The position numbers and the translations under genes were made by a program. Positions 25,601 to 37,083 of a stretch of 64,000 nt of DNA are shown piece by piece. The notes under the pieces are model-generated. The model was not told where the DNA came from. It saw only the letters and a program-made list of their open reading frames with translations, and made no database searches. Source of the DNA: Dimorphilus gyrociliatus (taxonomy: Eukaryota; Annelida; Polychaeta; Dinophilidae); assembly GCA_904063045.1 (NCBI GenBank), contig CAJFCJ010000006.1, forward strand, positions 1,974,946 to 2,038,945, written 5' to 3'. How positions within the stretch are numbered: position 1 is the first letter of the stretch; every line of letters begins with the position of its first letter.

Positions 25601-28193
25601 CCTCCCCTGAGCCAAGACGCAATACATGTATATATAGTTTCAAATTCGTTATATTTGAAAAGAAGTTTGAAAAGTTCCTCTCGTTGTTGACTCTAAATTA
25701 ATATAAATAGATAGGTGCTAATTAATTAAATTTATTGAAATCCTCTTTTATACTTACTATATCTAATTGAAATACTGTCGAAGGCAATAAAAAAGCCTCC
25801 TGGCAAGCTACGAGGACCTGATTAGGATCTAAGAACCAGCTAGTTGTCTTTTCATAGAACATTGCAAAGATTTCGCACTGAATTCCACGTATTACATTCT
25901 TAATTTCACAATTTTGTAGAGTTAGAGCGACATCTAGGATTTTTAAGGATAGAATAGAAATAAGTAAGTTTTGATGTCATTTGTTAATACTCACTTAAAG
26001 AGAGAGAAGCTGGCCAAAGATGCTGATTAGGTTTAATTGCTTCTCTACTTTCAAAATAAGATATATCCTGAAGACGAGTCGACTATTTCAAAAACAAAAA
26101 CAAAAAATTAAATAAATATTTTCTAAACAAAAAACAAAGAATACAAAATATACGTTAAGGAAAGGAAAGACAAGAATTAAGGCGATTAAAATTAGGTGAC
26201 TTACTAAAATACTGCTGCAAGGTACATTTATCGACAAATCGTATAATACCAGAAATCCAGATGTTTCCAACAATCTAGGTTGGTATTAATTATATATAAA
26301 CAGTTAATATTTTAACATTCATGTAACATACTCGGTTTGAAACATCTCTTGATACCAGACGTTCAAGTCGAATATTGCCAAGAAAGTCTTGCTCTCTCCA
26401 GAAGAAGATATAGCAGCTTCCCATAACCAATAGCCCAACTTTGTTATAGGAGATTTAGGATCTATTATAAAGAATTTATTTGTATTTAAAAAAATTACAA
26501 AACAGAGAAACAGGATTTATTAAGTTATATGGTTTTTTTAATTACTAACTTTGATCTGGCAATCTTCTACAATCTATTATGCGTGATCCGTACCATTCTT
26601 TACCAGCATTTTTATCTTCGTAAGCGTAAGGATTCGAAGTTAGAGAGTGCTCGAAGCGTTTAGTAATACTGACAAGCTCCTGAGACGATTAAAAAATAGA
26701 TTACGTTAATGCAGTTATGAAACTAATTTATCAAATATTTTACTAACAAAAAAGTTCATTCGACCGTTAATAATTCGACTTTCTTGATAACTGCACTGAA
26801 CAATTTCAATTGAACTCGATACAGGATTTCTTCAATGAAATGAAAGAAATATACATTTCATAACAATACAAAAAGGATTTTATAAATGAAACTATACTCA
26901 AGGTGAAAGGAGCTATAGCCAACAACTGTGTATAAGCAACTGAGTGGATCATCCTCAGGAATCAAATGAAAAATATGTGTGATTGATGGTATATCAGTAT
27001 CATATTTGCTGCTATATCTGTGACGTAAAAATAAAAGAATTAGTTTTAATATTGAAAGTTTTTTAGCAGCTTATAACAATTCGGCTTACTCTAAGTTGGC
27101 ATCAGTTAAATTCCATACTTGATAACAACCGAAAATATATCCAACCCATAGAGATTTAGACTCGGGAATAAAGTGGAGACATGTGACATCTCGATAATCT
27201 ATTAATAAGAAAGTGAAGTTTTTGTTATATCATTAGCTTGATCATAGCAATTACCCCAGTTGTCAAGTTCAGCTAAAACTTCGCCTGATGGAGAACAATA
27301 CTGCAACGAGTTCGGGGATCTTTTTTCTTCCTTACTTTCAACTATAAATAAAATTAATTGTATAATGCATCTGTAAGGAATAATTTAACTATCACCTTTC
27401 AATGGAAAACATAAGGGAGAACGACGATCTCTTTTCTCATTGATTTGGTCATCCGGAAAAGCAACATTTATAGTGATAAAATCCTCTTTCCTTTTCCTAC
27501 TTAATCTCCATATGCTTGTGTGTACATCTTAGTAGAAATTTTACAATAGTAGAGCAATAGTTTGTAATTATTTCGAAAGTACCTACCAAGTAGAAACAAC
27601 TTTCCACACTCTGTTCCTAGGGCCACAACATTTTGAAAAAATTTAGCAGAAGAAATTATATCGCTGTTAACGTCCAATCTTATGTGCAGCATACATGAAA
27701 TCTATAGGTTTTACAGTGATTATTATTTGTCATCGAAAACATATAAATATACAAACGGCATATGGAAAAAATATACGATATATTACATCTCCAGTCTTAT
27801 AATCGTATATATATATATGGGATGTCTCAGAAGTTACAGTACTTATTAATAACTTGTCTTCCAATTCACAAACTTGGCTTATTTTACAGGAGTGAATAAT
27901 AAATTCACTTATTACGTGTAAGTTTGACGCTGATAGAATGACAACTTTGTTAGGATAGACTCTCCAGCAAAAACTGCCATCTAAAATATGAAATCATTTG
28001 ATATGTTATTTATATACATACAATTTACGTAGATTTTAGATTATGAATGAAACAATTTTTTTAGAAATCAGAATGCAGACTTACGTTGAGAGTAACTGCA
28101 ACTTAAAACATCATTTTCAAAATCGGCTGGAATTGATTGCTTTGATATAGAGCTTGGCAGACGTACATTTTGCAGCTTTGGAGTCAATTCCAT
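19603..28193 (-). CDS. AHCTF1: ELYS nucleoporin / AT-hook pore assembly factor (AHCTF1 homologue)
   Basis: A 31-exon model giving 2052 residues, all phases matching. Exons from 5': 28193-28085, 27980-27787, 27701-27587, 27527-27396, 27341-27255, 27198-27090, 27017-26898, 26829-26748, 26679-26550, 26461-26332, 26274-26205, 26082-25995, 25933-25758, 25692-25602, 25539-25403, 25344-25082, 25017-24924, 24850-24737, 24683-24576, 24515-24307, 24237-24134, 24058-23732, 23669-23474, 23407-23250, 23196-20951, 20809-20737, 20674-20527, 20470-20406, 20305-20198, 20141-20006, 19642-19603. ELYS binds chromatin after mitosis and recruits the Nup107-160 complex. Residues 1-514 form a beta-propeller (VVALGTECGKLFLLD; FDLNVWYQEM). 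Residues to about 1110 are the helical ELYS domain (EAIRLNQVLNS resembles human ALKLNQTLKI). A single 2.2-kb exon encodes a very acidic disordered region; the tail has an AT-hook (PKRGRGRPRKT, near residue 1955). Confidence 0.93.
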
Positions 28194-29122
28194 TCCGTAA
28201 AAGACTTAAACGGCGTGGGTCAACGATAACGAAGAACTCTACGATTTCACGCGGTTTCCAAATTATGCAACTGTTGAATTCTCAGCGAGTGTACCGAGGG
28301 GCTAGCCGTAAGGTTAATAGCTCATGAAATTTTAAAATTATCCAAGAATCTGGGCAAATAGCAGGAAACGCGGCAAATTTAGCCGCCACATCAAGGACTG
28401 TAGCTATTTTCGCTATATTTCTATTTCCGTTTCCTGTTTGGAAAGTACTTCCGGTTACGTATATAGCGGCAAATTCATCTCCAATAAACAATAGCATTTA
28501 TTTACTATCTTGTAAATAAAATTAGAATTAAAAAATCTTACTTTTTAAGAAAAATTCTTATTTAAAAAATTGTAAATATTAAAAATTATTTCTTTTCGCC
28601 TGATTCTTTACCATTTCTATTTTATTATGAACATTTTAGCATTTTTCAATTAGAACTATAATAAGGAATACATTTGACTTTTTATTTGATCGAATAAATT
28701 GATTATTAGTACATAATATATATATATATATATATACACCATTTTTTTCTGTTTTGATTAAGTAAATTGAATAATCTATTGAAAAATAACAGTCTATGCT
28801 ATTTATATACTACATTGTGTGCTTAATAGTCGATATAAGTGTAAACTATTTTAAACAATAATTTTTTGACCTAAATAATAGCCTTTTTGTCTTGTAGCAT
28901 ATCTTTTTTGGTAACTTTCATTCCATTACCGCTATCTCGTAACGAAAAACAACAAGAATAATTGAGATTGATTCAAGGCTAAATATATTCTTAAACGGCC
29001 TATAATTAATATAGAACAAGATGTTTAACGATTCTTTTCCCATGGTTTAAAACGTAATTTAATTGTCATTGGGATATAATTTATGCATATGTATTAAATT
29101 GAATTCAATATCTATATATAGC
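28194..29122. other. ELYS promoter region and spacer to sphingomyelinase 3' end
   Basis: The first 300 bases (28200-28500) have clearly higher GC content than their surroundings and carry open frames on both strands; one is listed as a doubtful gene. The rest is AT-rich with a TA run (28718-28736). The stretch must hold the ELYS promoter, since the ELYS start codon is at 28193. Confidence 0.5.
28282..28497 (-). CDS. Doubtful 71-residue open frame upstream of ELYS
   Basis: A complete ATG-to-stop frame encodes 71 residues with no signal peptide or recognised motif. Its composition is ordinary rather than repeat-like and it lies in a patch richer in GC than the surrounding spacer, which is why it is listed. 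The opposite strand is equally suggestive: an ATG at 28266 opens a short frame, and another plus-strand frame has a hydrophobic stretch (VAIFAIFLFPFPVWKVL). I cannot tell which strand, if either, codes. It may instead be ELYS 5' UTR. Confidence 0.2.
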   Translation of the reverse strand: MLLFIGDEFAAIYVTGSTFQTGNGNRNIAKIATVLDVAAKFAAFPAICPDSWIILKFHELLTLRLAPRYTR

Positions 29123-31168
29123 TTAAAAGTTATCGCTACATTTGACGTTAGCGAAATATTCGGCATTAGACATTTCACATATTTGGTCGTGTTTACACTC
29201 TTCATCGCATTCACCCTCTAGATCACTGTCAGAAAATTGATGTCTATACCATTTTTTGAAGAGATTATCATCTGTTTTAAATTTCTCTGTCAACTGTTGC
29301 CAAGAGGCAGCAGAAAGATCGGGAAGATTATATTCGTCTTTAGCATTATAGTTCATTCTTAGAGCTGGTGTACCATCGGCTATTCAGAAATATTTGTAAT
29401 GATATTCAATCAACTGTACTTGTTACTATAAATATTTTTTATCTCACCTGGCTGTGTTTTCAAGTCAAGGATATAGTTTTCATAATTCTGTACTTCGTAG
29501 GTGCTAGCATCAAGCTCGTAAACTCTGACAGCTGGATTTCTATTAGATCTTGGTGTAACTGAGCTAGATATATATTGAATAGCGACAGATTGGTTATTAG
29601 CGTTGTTAACAAGACGGAAATGATCTTTATGGGTATGACCAAATACTTGAAGAACGATAACATCGGCAAATTCAACAACAATATTTGTGTACCAATCACT
29701 GATAATAGAGAAATTTTAATAATTAATATTTCTGCTTGATACAATTAGCTATCTTTACCTGTAAAATTTACAAGTATCGAATCCAGTGGGATGATGTCCA
29801 ACCATAATAACCTTTTCATTACCATCTTTAGCCGCTTGTAGATTATCTCTTACAAATTTTTGCATATCTTTCCAGAAATCTTGGTCCTTGTTTAAAGCAT
29901 TGTACCAGTTCATGTTGTATCCAAAATTTGAATTGTAACCAATAATTCTCAATCCTGGTCTTCTCATTGTTGAATAATAGCCGGCTTTTTCGATATTTGT
30001 TATATCTTCGTCATTCCATCCAGCCAATTCTCTGAAAGAGCTGGCAAAAGCTCTATTAACTTCTTGAACTTTTTCGTTTGTTGGATCGTAAAAGTTAGCA
30101 GGGTAGGTTTCGTGATTTCCAATTGTAGGATAGAAGGCCAATCCTCTAAGTCTCTCGGTCATCATTTTTCCGAGGAAAAATGTATAATTCAATTGAATTT
30201 CTTGAGTCTCTTCCCAAAGGGAATGTGGGGCATTGTCACCAGTGTAAATAACCATATCAGGATTCAAATTTTTTACTTCTTCTAGGAGGAAATCAACAGT
30301 TCTTTGGGGAGTATTGCAGAAATACTCTCCAAATCTTCTAGCAGGGGTCTGTAGAGTACATAAAAGATGGACAGCTATTACAAATGAGTATTAGCTACTT
30401 ACGGTTCCGTCGTAATTAGGTCTGCAACATACGAAGAGACCACAATCCTGACTGTTTGTTCCCTGAAGCAGACACAAAGATATTAGCTACTTTACCAAAA
30501 AAAATGGATTATCTCGTTACTTACAACAGTGTATTTATGATCCATATGAACATCTGTAAGATGAACGAGTTTGATGGTATTCTTTGAAGCAGACTTCTTT
30601 TCTACTTTTGGATTAGGTTTAGATGGAGTGGCGCTTCTAGTTCTATTTCCAGGATCAACGTCTTCTGGAGTGCAAAAGTTAAAGAGAGCGCATCCCTCAT
30701 CGGCTTCCATATTGGATTTTTGAACAACGTCAAAGAGCTACAATATAGATTTTATGTAATATAACTTACGAAATATATATACTAATATATTAATATGTAA
30801 GAGTTTACCCCTTTAATGTAACTATTAGCGATGCCTGGACACATAATGTCTCCTCTGAAACCAGTTACATTTAAGCCGTTTTCGCAAACTTCAATAATAA
30901 GCTCACTAACATCCTCATAACCAAGTCCAAGACCTTGAACATAGCGAATCGTATTGATTACGCTCTAAGGAAGAAATACTAGTTAAATATTATAAAAAAC
31001 ATTAGTTTTTAATGAAATTACTATGCATAGTTCGCAGGTAATGAAAGACGCTCTATTATCCACAGAATCGGCAATAATTGGTTCCAAATCGGTAAGCTTT
31101 CTTTCATCTAATAAAGGATGAGCAGCAGTAAGAACAAATAAGATTGAAAATATTATTAAACTCTTCAT
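29123..31168 (-). CDS. SMPD1: Acid sphingomyelinase (sphingomyelin phosphodiesterase)
   Basis: Seven exons: 31168-31022, 30964-30809, 30737-30525, 30462-30403, 30348-29759, 29698-29448 and 29379-29123, giving 557 residues. The enzyme hydrolyses sphingomyelin to ceramide and phosphocholine in lysosomes or outside the cell. A signal peptide (MKSLIIFSILFVLTAAHP) leads to a saposin-B domain with cysteines in CELCISVINTIRYVQ, IIEVCENG and DIMCPGIANSYI. The calcineurin-like metallophosphoesterase core follows, with metal ligands in order: LTDVHMDHKY, YTGDNAPHS, TIGNHETYP, IMVGHHPTG and QVFGHTHKDHF. The cysteine-rich insert CGLFVCCRPNYDG and the C-terminal cysteine cluster match the family. N-glycosylation sequons such as NVTG and NYTF fit a secreted or lysosomal glycoprotein. 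SMPD1 and SMPD2-type acid paralogues cannot be fully separated; SMPD1-like is the best call. Confidence 0.93.
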
Positions 31169-33524
31169 GATTTTTTTGTGAGAAATTTGAACTATATATA
31201 TTAAAATAAAAATATTTATATATGTATAAACATATATATTTTATAAAAGTTGTTAAAAAATTAAGTTTAAAGAGTCTTTGAAAGTCTGATGGAAAGATTA
31301 TTAATTTTCTTTTATATAATCGAGTCAAAGTGAAAAAACAGTTGGTTCTTTTTTTTAAGAAACGCGTAATACTTTACTGAGATAATTTAATCGAGGTCAC
31401 TTATGAGGCTGTTTTTTTTTGCCCTATATGTACAAAATTAGTCTCTTATAAGAATATGATGTATTAGCGTTCAGGCGTGTCCTACTCTATTGATTATATA
31501 ATTAAAATATAAGAATAGGGTTAAGCTATAATCTATAAAGAAAATACTAATCATTCAATATAAAATAGGATATTAATTAATTAGGCAAGTGATCCTTAAG
31601 TGTATTTTATAGTGAAATGCATGTATGCATACCTAGAAAATATGCTAATGTATTTATAACTAAAAGATAATCATAACAATACGACTACAGACGGTAATGT
31701 TTCAACAATTGATTAAGTAATTAATTATTATATATGAGTACTATTCTTCTTAAAAACTATTCTTACGAAATATACAAAAAAATAGATATGATACATTAAA
31801 TTTCTTATGAAAGAAACAGGTGTAGCTTTTCCCATAGATCTCGCAAGTAAATTGTAAATATATTGAATTCTTACTTTGTCTCGTATGTTTATTATATGAT
31901 ATTTATATTAATTCTTTAGATCTTTAAGTATTTTTTATATATTCACGTTAAAATTTTGTTAATTATTAATCAATTCCTTTCAGGAGAAAAACACAAAATT
32001 ATCTCTAACTTTCATTTCCTGTCTTTACTGTTGTTATTGGCGCTAGCAACCATAGAGATGATGATTATGATGATGATAATGATGATAGTATTTCTATGCG
32101 ACTTTATCATTTCCTTTTTTTTTTAAAAAAACAAAAGTCCAAATGGAAGTAACGAAAATACTTTCACTATTAGATTAGTAAATTAAATTGTCATTATTGC
32201 ATTAAACTAAAAATAAAGAATCACAAAATACATTATAGATGGCGTTCTAAAACGCTTGGTATACTTTACTTAGGATATATATTTGTAATAGTGTTAGTAC
32301 TTGTAAAAAATAGCATAGAAAAGAAATATATAAAGTAATAATGAAGGTGTGTTTATCTCTGAATTGTTAAAATGATAAATTTCTTTAAAATATTGCTATT
32401 CAAAAGAATTAGCTATTTAATTTAAACATCTGTTCATGAAAAATAAATGAACGAGAGTTTATTGTTGATAACCCTTATGTAGATCAGACAATATTTAGTG
32501 TATTTCATTCATGTATTAATAATTTAGGGTAAACTTTTAGTACTGAGCGAAATAAATCCATAATTCATCCGCATTTTTATTATTACATTTCAAAGTATTG
32601 AGTATTGGAGTTAGAGAGGGAGATTCTTCAACTTATTGAAAAACAACAAGTAAAAGTAAGACATTTTAAAATATAGTATATTTATATAGACCTGTATATT
32701 CATATATATATATATATACTGATTGTTCCATTATTATCTTATTATAGTTATCTAACCTATACTGATAGTTAGAGAACTAAACCGATATCGTTATCGCATG
32801 GTAATTTCTAGTATTCTACTAAATATTATATTCAATTTTTCCAGTTTTCATCATTTATTTTTTATTTGTAACTGCTAAATAAGAATTGACGAATCTAGGT
32901 TGATATTCGTATAATTCTTAACAAACTAGTCATTTGGGATAATTGAAATAACTAGTAGTTTGGTACAGTTGAAACGCCGAACATCTAAAAATTTATGGTT
33001 ATTCTTTTTTTTTGAATGAAAAACCGATTGGTATCGAGTTCACACATCCGCCATTGTTTCTAACATTTTTTTTTGCATAGAGTATTGTAACCAAGTGATT
33101 GAATAGCTGTAGTTGTGCATGCGGCTTTAATGAATGTATAAATTGTAAATATAATGTTTAAACATACATATATGAACAGGTGTCAGTCCTAGATTCGTCA
33201 ATTCTTGTCAGACTGGCTTTTTTGCAGAGGTATACTTCTAACATTTACGCAACATCGTTTGGCAGACGCAGTAAAAGATAATGGTATGTAAATTGCATGT
33301 TCTTGCTTTTCATTAAACTCCCTTTTCAATTACGAAAGGCTTAGAGGGCAGATTTAGCATCCTCAGATAGATTATAGGACATTCATCATTCTTATTTTGT
33401 TGCTGTAATTTTGTTCTGAATGTCTATTAAGGTTTATGGATATGTCTCTTTTAAGTTATACTTAAAAACTAAAAATATATTTGTAGTTGATTTAATTATT
33501 TTTCTTCTACCTTAGCTCTGAAAG
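31169..33524. other. 2.4-kb spacer: divergent promoters of sphingomyelinase and GlcNAc transferase
   Basis: No coding region is visible. The spacer contains a GAT-type trinucleotide repeat (about 32057-32091), a TATAGATGGCG site (32234-32244) and a TA run (32702-32719). Just before the next gene, TTTTTCTTCTACCTTAG (33500-33516) looks like a splice acceptor, so the GlcNAc transferase probably has an upstream non-coding exon, perhaps near 33200-33280. Confidence 0.55.
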
Positions 33525-34787
33525 ATGATTTGTGGAGCTATTAAAAAGTATACCTCTTTGCTCTTATTTCTTGTGCCAATTGCATTATTTCTCTGTTTAA
33601 AACGGATTAAAGAAAATAAAATTATAGAAGATCTATTCGTCAAAGAAAAACTTATACCAAAGTATCTTGTTAAGGAGATTGACTGTTCCAGGATTTTTAA
33701 TAAAGATTACCACTATATTGATCATTTGATTTCGTTAGAGAAAGAATCAAATTTATCTTTTAAACAGAAGAGCGATAGTGAATATGCAGAAGTTGAAAGT
33801 AACTGTGAAAATTATAGGAAATCCTTTGTTACTGATTATCTAAGTTATGAAGAGGCGAGTTTCCCTATTGCATTTCAAATTGTTATGTATAAGGATGTTG
33901 CTCAATTAGAGATCTTATTAAAGGAAATATATAGACCCCAGAATGAATACTGCATCCATGTTGATAGGAAATCTAACATTGACATTCAATACGGTGTAAG
34001 ATCTATTGCGAAATGCTTTAGTAACATTGAAGTCATTGATCCCATTGATTCTGTTGATGTACGTTGGTCTAAATTCACTAATTTGGAGCCAGAAATAATA
34101 TGTGCTAGAAACTTATGGAAAAGAAAAACCAAATGGAAATATCTTATAAACTTGACAGGTCAAGAATTTCCTCTTCAAACTATGTACGATATTGTTCAAA
34201 TTCTCAAAGCTTTTAATGGTTCAAATAGTATACAAGGAACAGTTAAAGGTATTATTAAGAGTAGGTTCGAAGGGGTGAAAGATTTTGGCCGAAATGTAGT
34301 TGTCATGAAGGGAGCAGTACATATTATTGCTCAAAGAGGATATATCGATTATATTCTTCATAATAAAACTGCTATCGATTTCCTCTCATGGGTTAGGCAA
34401 GTTAAACATCCAGATGAAACATATTTCGCTAGTTTAAATCATAGTCCGAAACTTAAAGTTCCTGGTTCGTATCTGGGAAAAGTCGATAGTTCAGACTATC
34501 CTTTTTTGACGAGATACAAAAACTGGAAGCAGAATGGTGAATATTGCTATGGAAAGAGAGTGCGTTCAATATGTATATTTGGCATGAAGGATATTCCAGC
34601 TCTTAGTACCCTAGATTATATATTTGCTAATAAATTTCATATAAATTATCAACCTTATGCTCTACAATGCATGGCCGAACTTATAAGAAATAGAACTATT
34701 TACCAACATATTGGATTGAGAAAATTTGATGTTCAACTATATAAAAATCTCGATATGTCTCATAATCATTATGGACCAAACGTATAA
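33525..34787 (+). CDS. Core-2/I-branching beta-1,6-N-acetylglucosaminyltransferase-like protein
   Basis: A single coding exon of 420 residues. It is a type II Golgi membrane glycosyltransferase (GT14 family) expected to add beta-1,6-GlcNAc branches to O-glycans. A short cytoplasmic tail is followed by one anchor (SLLLFLVPIALFLCL), a stem, then the catalytic domain. Family hallmarks in order are FPIAFQIVMYKDVAQLEILL, the NEYCIHVDRKS segment, WKYLINLTGQEFPLQT, and MKGAVHIIAQRGYIDYIL followed by HPDETYFASL. The last includes the catalytic glutamate region typical of GCNT enzymes. Spaced cysteines (NCEN, YCIH, KCFS, EYCYGK, SICIFG, LQCM) match the conserved disulfide set. Length equals the family norm. 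The splice acceptor just ahead of the ATG suggests a 5' UTR intron. Confidence 0.9.
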   Translation: MICGAIKKYTSLLLFLVPIALFLCLKRIKENKIIEDLFVKEKLIPKYLVKEIDCSRIFNKDYHYIDHLISLEKESNLSFKQKSDSEYAEVESNCENYRKSFVTDYLSYEEASFPIAFQIVMYKDVAQLEILLKEIYRPQNEYCIHVDRKSNIDIQYGVRSIAKCFSNIEVIDPIDSVDVRWSKFTNLEPEIICARNLWKRKTKWKYLINLTGQEFPLQTMYDIVQILKAFNGSNSIQGTVKGIIKSRFEGVKDFGRNVVVMKGAVHIIAQRGYIDYILHNKTAIDFLSWVRQVKHPDETYFASLNHSPKLKVPGSYLGKVDSSDYPFLTRYKNWKQNGEYCYGKRVRSICIFGMKDIPALSTLDYIFANKFHINYQPYALQCMAELIRNRTIYQHIGLRKFDVQLYKNLDMSHNHYGPNV

Positions 34788-35047
34788 TGAGGATGGCTTG
34801 CACACTAATCAAATCTATTGAACATTTCCAACATTTTATCATTATGTACTTGTCTAATTCTTTCATCAATTCTCTTTTCGTAAGGTGTATTTTTAAAAAT
34901 TCTACTTTTAGCTTCAACGTCATTCTTATATACTTTATAAAGGATTTTACTGTATATGGTAAATCCTCATTTTTAGTTCAATACGTTAAATACATAATAA
35001 GTTTATTTAGTAACGTCTATATTTAGAGTTTAGAAATCGGATAATTA

Positions 35048-35500
35048 TTACATCTTATTGCTTTTAGCATAATCTAGCAATTCATTCAGGTTCATTCTTA
35101 CTGTCTTTTCCATAAGAACATTAATAGCTTTTGCAGCAACGCCTGATAATCCAAAATCTTCTGGCGATAAGGATTTTTCCAACATTTTCTCGGCTTGTAA
35201 TGTTATCATTTGAACATCTAATTTATACTTTTCTTGCCAATGTTTTACAGATTTTATTAAATAACAAGAGTCATTTGTTATATTATTTATATAATCAGCG
35301 TCAGTTAACTTTTCTTCCTCTTTTATATGATCAACATCCAGTACTAGTGAATTATTATCACTATCCATATCGCTACTATTTTCTGAACAAGTATCATACT
35401 CACCAAATGTATCTTGACTATCATCTTCATCGGTAGTTAACATACTGTCATCACGAGGAATTAACTTATCCTGTTTTCCATCACTTTTTACTTTGCTCAT
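35048..35500 (-). CDS. Acidic protein of unknown family, copy A (tandem pair)
   Basis: A 150-residue single-exon protein. The N-terminal 60 residues are hydrophilic with acidic clusters (TTDEDDSQDTFGEYDT). The C-terminal 90 residues look helical and end in LNELLDYAKSNKM. They match copy B (36081-36689) almost residue for residue: both have DADxxxNITNDS, LIKSVKxWQEKYKLD, a P-x-DFGLxGxAAK segment and the ending LNELLxYAKSxKM. The start at 35500 (MSKVKSDGK) was chosen over a longer frame because it aligns with the start of copy B; the extra N-terminus of the longer frame is phenylalanine-rich UTR. I recognise no domain. No signal peptide or membrane segment is present. A nuclear or chromatin-associated acidic protein is possible but unsupported. 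Confidence 0.75.
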   Translation of the reverse strand: MSKVKSDGKQDKLIPRDDSMLTTDEDDSQDTFGEYDTCSENSSDMDSDNNSLVLDVDHIKEEEKLTDADYINNITNDSCYLIKSVKHWQEKYKLDVQMITLQAEKMLEKSLSPEDFGLSGVAAKAINVLMEKTVRMNLNELLDYAKSNKM

Positions 35501-36080
35501 TATACTAATATTATTTTCTTTCTTTATTTTTTGCAGTTGTCGCAATAAATTAAAAAAAAAAAATAAACAGTTCACTTCTATGCACTCAGTGTCAACTGAA
35601 CCTTATACAAATCAGTAACATTCAATATATATCTTATCCACTTTTCTATATAAGGTATGAAGCAAAAATAAAACAGCAGCAGTGTTCACTTCGATCGAGT
35701 CCTAATGAAACTTGAATAGAAAATTACTCACTTCGATCGTATCCTGTAGGCGTTACCTTTTATCATAAAGTAACCAAGGTCCAGGAAAGTTGATACAAGG
35801 TAACTCTGTAATTTTTTATTGAATAACTGTAAATTAGCTATTAATTAACTTAGAAATTGAATAAAATAATTATCTTTTTAATGATACTAATTTAATTACT
35901 GAATTCTGAAAAAGAATGCTTTTATTCATTGATTTCCCAACTAAGCTTTTAAATTTATAAAACATCAGCAGTTAGTAAAAAAAATCATTAAGAATAGCAA
36001 AAAGAAAGTTGTTTTGACAAGGACAAATTGTTCGACGCGGGTAAAATAGATTATGCAAACTTTTCTAAGTAATCGATTAA
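35501..36080. other. Spacer between the two acidic paralogues
   Basis: AT-rich, no open frame of note. It contains the promoter of copy A and the 3' UTR of copy B. The phrase CACTTCGATCG(A/T) occurs twice (about 35688 and 35730), possibly a small local duplication. Confidence 0.5.
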
Positions 36081-36689
36081 TTACATTTTATACGATTTTG
36101 CGTATTCTAGTAGCTCGTTCAAGTCCATTTCTTCTGTTTTTGACAGGAGAACGTCAATTACTTTTGCGGCCATACCGGTTAACCCGAAATCAGCCGGTGT
36201 TAAAGATTCTTCTAAAAGCTTATCAGCTTCCGCTATTAATTCGCTTATATCTAATTTATATTTTTCTTGCCATTTTTTAACTGATTTTATTAGAGAGGAC
36301 GAATCATTAGTTATATTACTAAGAAAGTCGGCATCGCTTAAATTCTCTTCTATTTTCACTAAATCCGTATCAAGAATTACTGAATTTTTATCTTCTTCCT
36401 CTTCCCCTTCCTCCTCCTCATCCTCATCCTCATCCTCATCCTCATCGTCGTCCTCGCTCTCATCGTCATCCTCATCGTCGTCGTCGTTATCATCATCATC
36501 GTCTTCACCGTCATCGTCGACTTCTTCGTTTTTATTATCGCTCTGTTCGTCATCGTCATCGTCATCATCCTCGTCATCGTCATCATCATCGTCATTATCT
36601 TCCTTTTTTTCAGGTTCGTCATCCTTCTTATCCTCTTCTTGATCATTTTTCCCTTCTGACTTTCCATCTTCTCCTTGCTTATCGCTCAT
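36081..36689 (-). CDS. Acidic protein of unknown family, copy B, with extreme Asp/Glu tract
   Basis: A 202-residue single-exon protein. After a short charged start (MSDKQGEDGK) comes a tract of about 85 residues, roughly 29-112, that is almost entirely aspartate and glutamate. It is encoded by GAT/GAC/GAG repeats visible as a TCA/TCC-rich tract at 36395-36600. The C-terminal 90 residues form a predicted helical region that pairs with copy A (35048-35500) and ends LNELLEYAKSYKM. The acidic tract explains the large size difference between the copies and looks like microsatellite expansion in coding DNA. Such tracts occur in histone-binding and calcium-buffering proteins, but there is no signal peptide here, which argues against an ER lumen role. 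Family unknown. Confidence 0.75.
   Translation of the reverse strand: MSDKQGEDGKSEGKNDQEEDKKDDEPEKKEDNDDDDDDDEDDDDDDDEQSDNKNEEVDDDGEDDDDDNDDDDEDDDESEDDDEDEDEDEDEEEEGEEEEDKNSVILDTDLVKIEENLSDADFLSNITNDSSSLIKSVKKWQEKYKLDISELIAEADKLLEESLTPADFGLTGMAAKVIDVLLSKTEEMDLNELLEYAKSYKM
36398..36600. repeat. Coding trinucleotide repeat (Asp/Glu codons)
   Basis: An imperfect array of TCA/TCG/TCC triplets on the plus strand encodes Asp and Glu codons of the acidic protein on the minus strand. Interrupted units (CGTCGTCG, CATCATCATC) show that it is old enough to have accumulated synonymous changes, so the acidic character seems maintained. Confidence 0.8.
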
Positions 36690-37083
36690 AGCTGTTGTGT
36701 AAAGTGAACAACACTAAATAATTACTAATCATTGAACAGCCGACTAATAAAAGAAAGAATTGAATTTTGAATGATGTGGCAACAGCATAAAACTGTTCAA
36801 TATTTTTCTCTTCACTTCCTTTCAGAAGCGGAAGTTAAAGCATAAAATAAAGAATGATCTATCAAAAGCCAATAAATTTTTCTAGTTAAACGTTCGATTT
36901 TTTACTCAATGTTTCTTATTAGTCAAGTATAATCTAGTTGATGACTAGCAAGAACTCTAAATTGTAGAATAAACATTAAATCTCCTACTTTTAAAAGTAT
37001 TTTCAAATGAGTGCGTTAGAGAAAAAAAACTAGAAACAATATTCATTTCCTTAGTAACCAATGGTTGTATTTATAAATTAGTA
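36690..37083. other. Short spacer upstream of acidic copy B
   Basis: AT-rich with no open frame of note. It should hold the promoter of copy B and the 3' UTR of the secreted protein gene ending at 37084. Confidence 0.5.

Noticed and set aside
25540..25640. Apparent frameshift in ELYS between two overlapping open frames
   Set aside because: A normal 62-nt intron (25601-25540) with GT donor and CAG acceptor joins the two frames in matching phase.
36377..36667. 96-codon frame of Met, Lys, Arg and Thr repeats
   Set aside because: Alternate-frame reading of the Asp/Glu triplet tract in the acidic gene.
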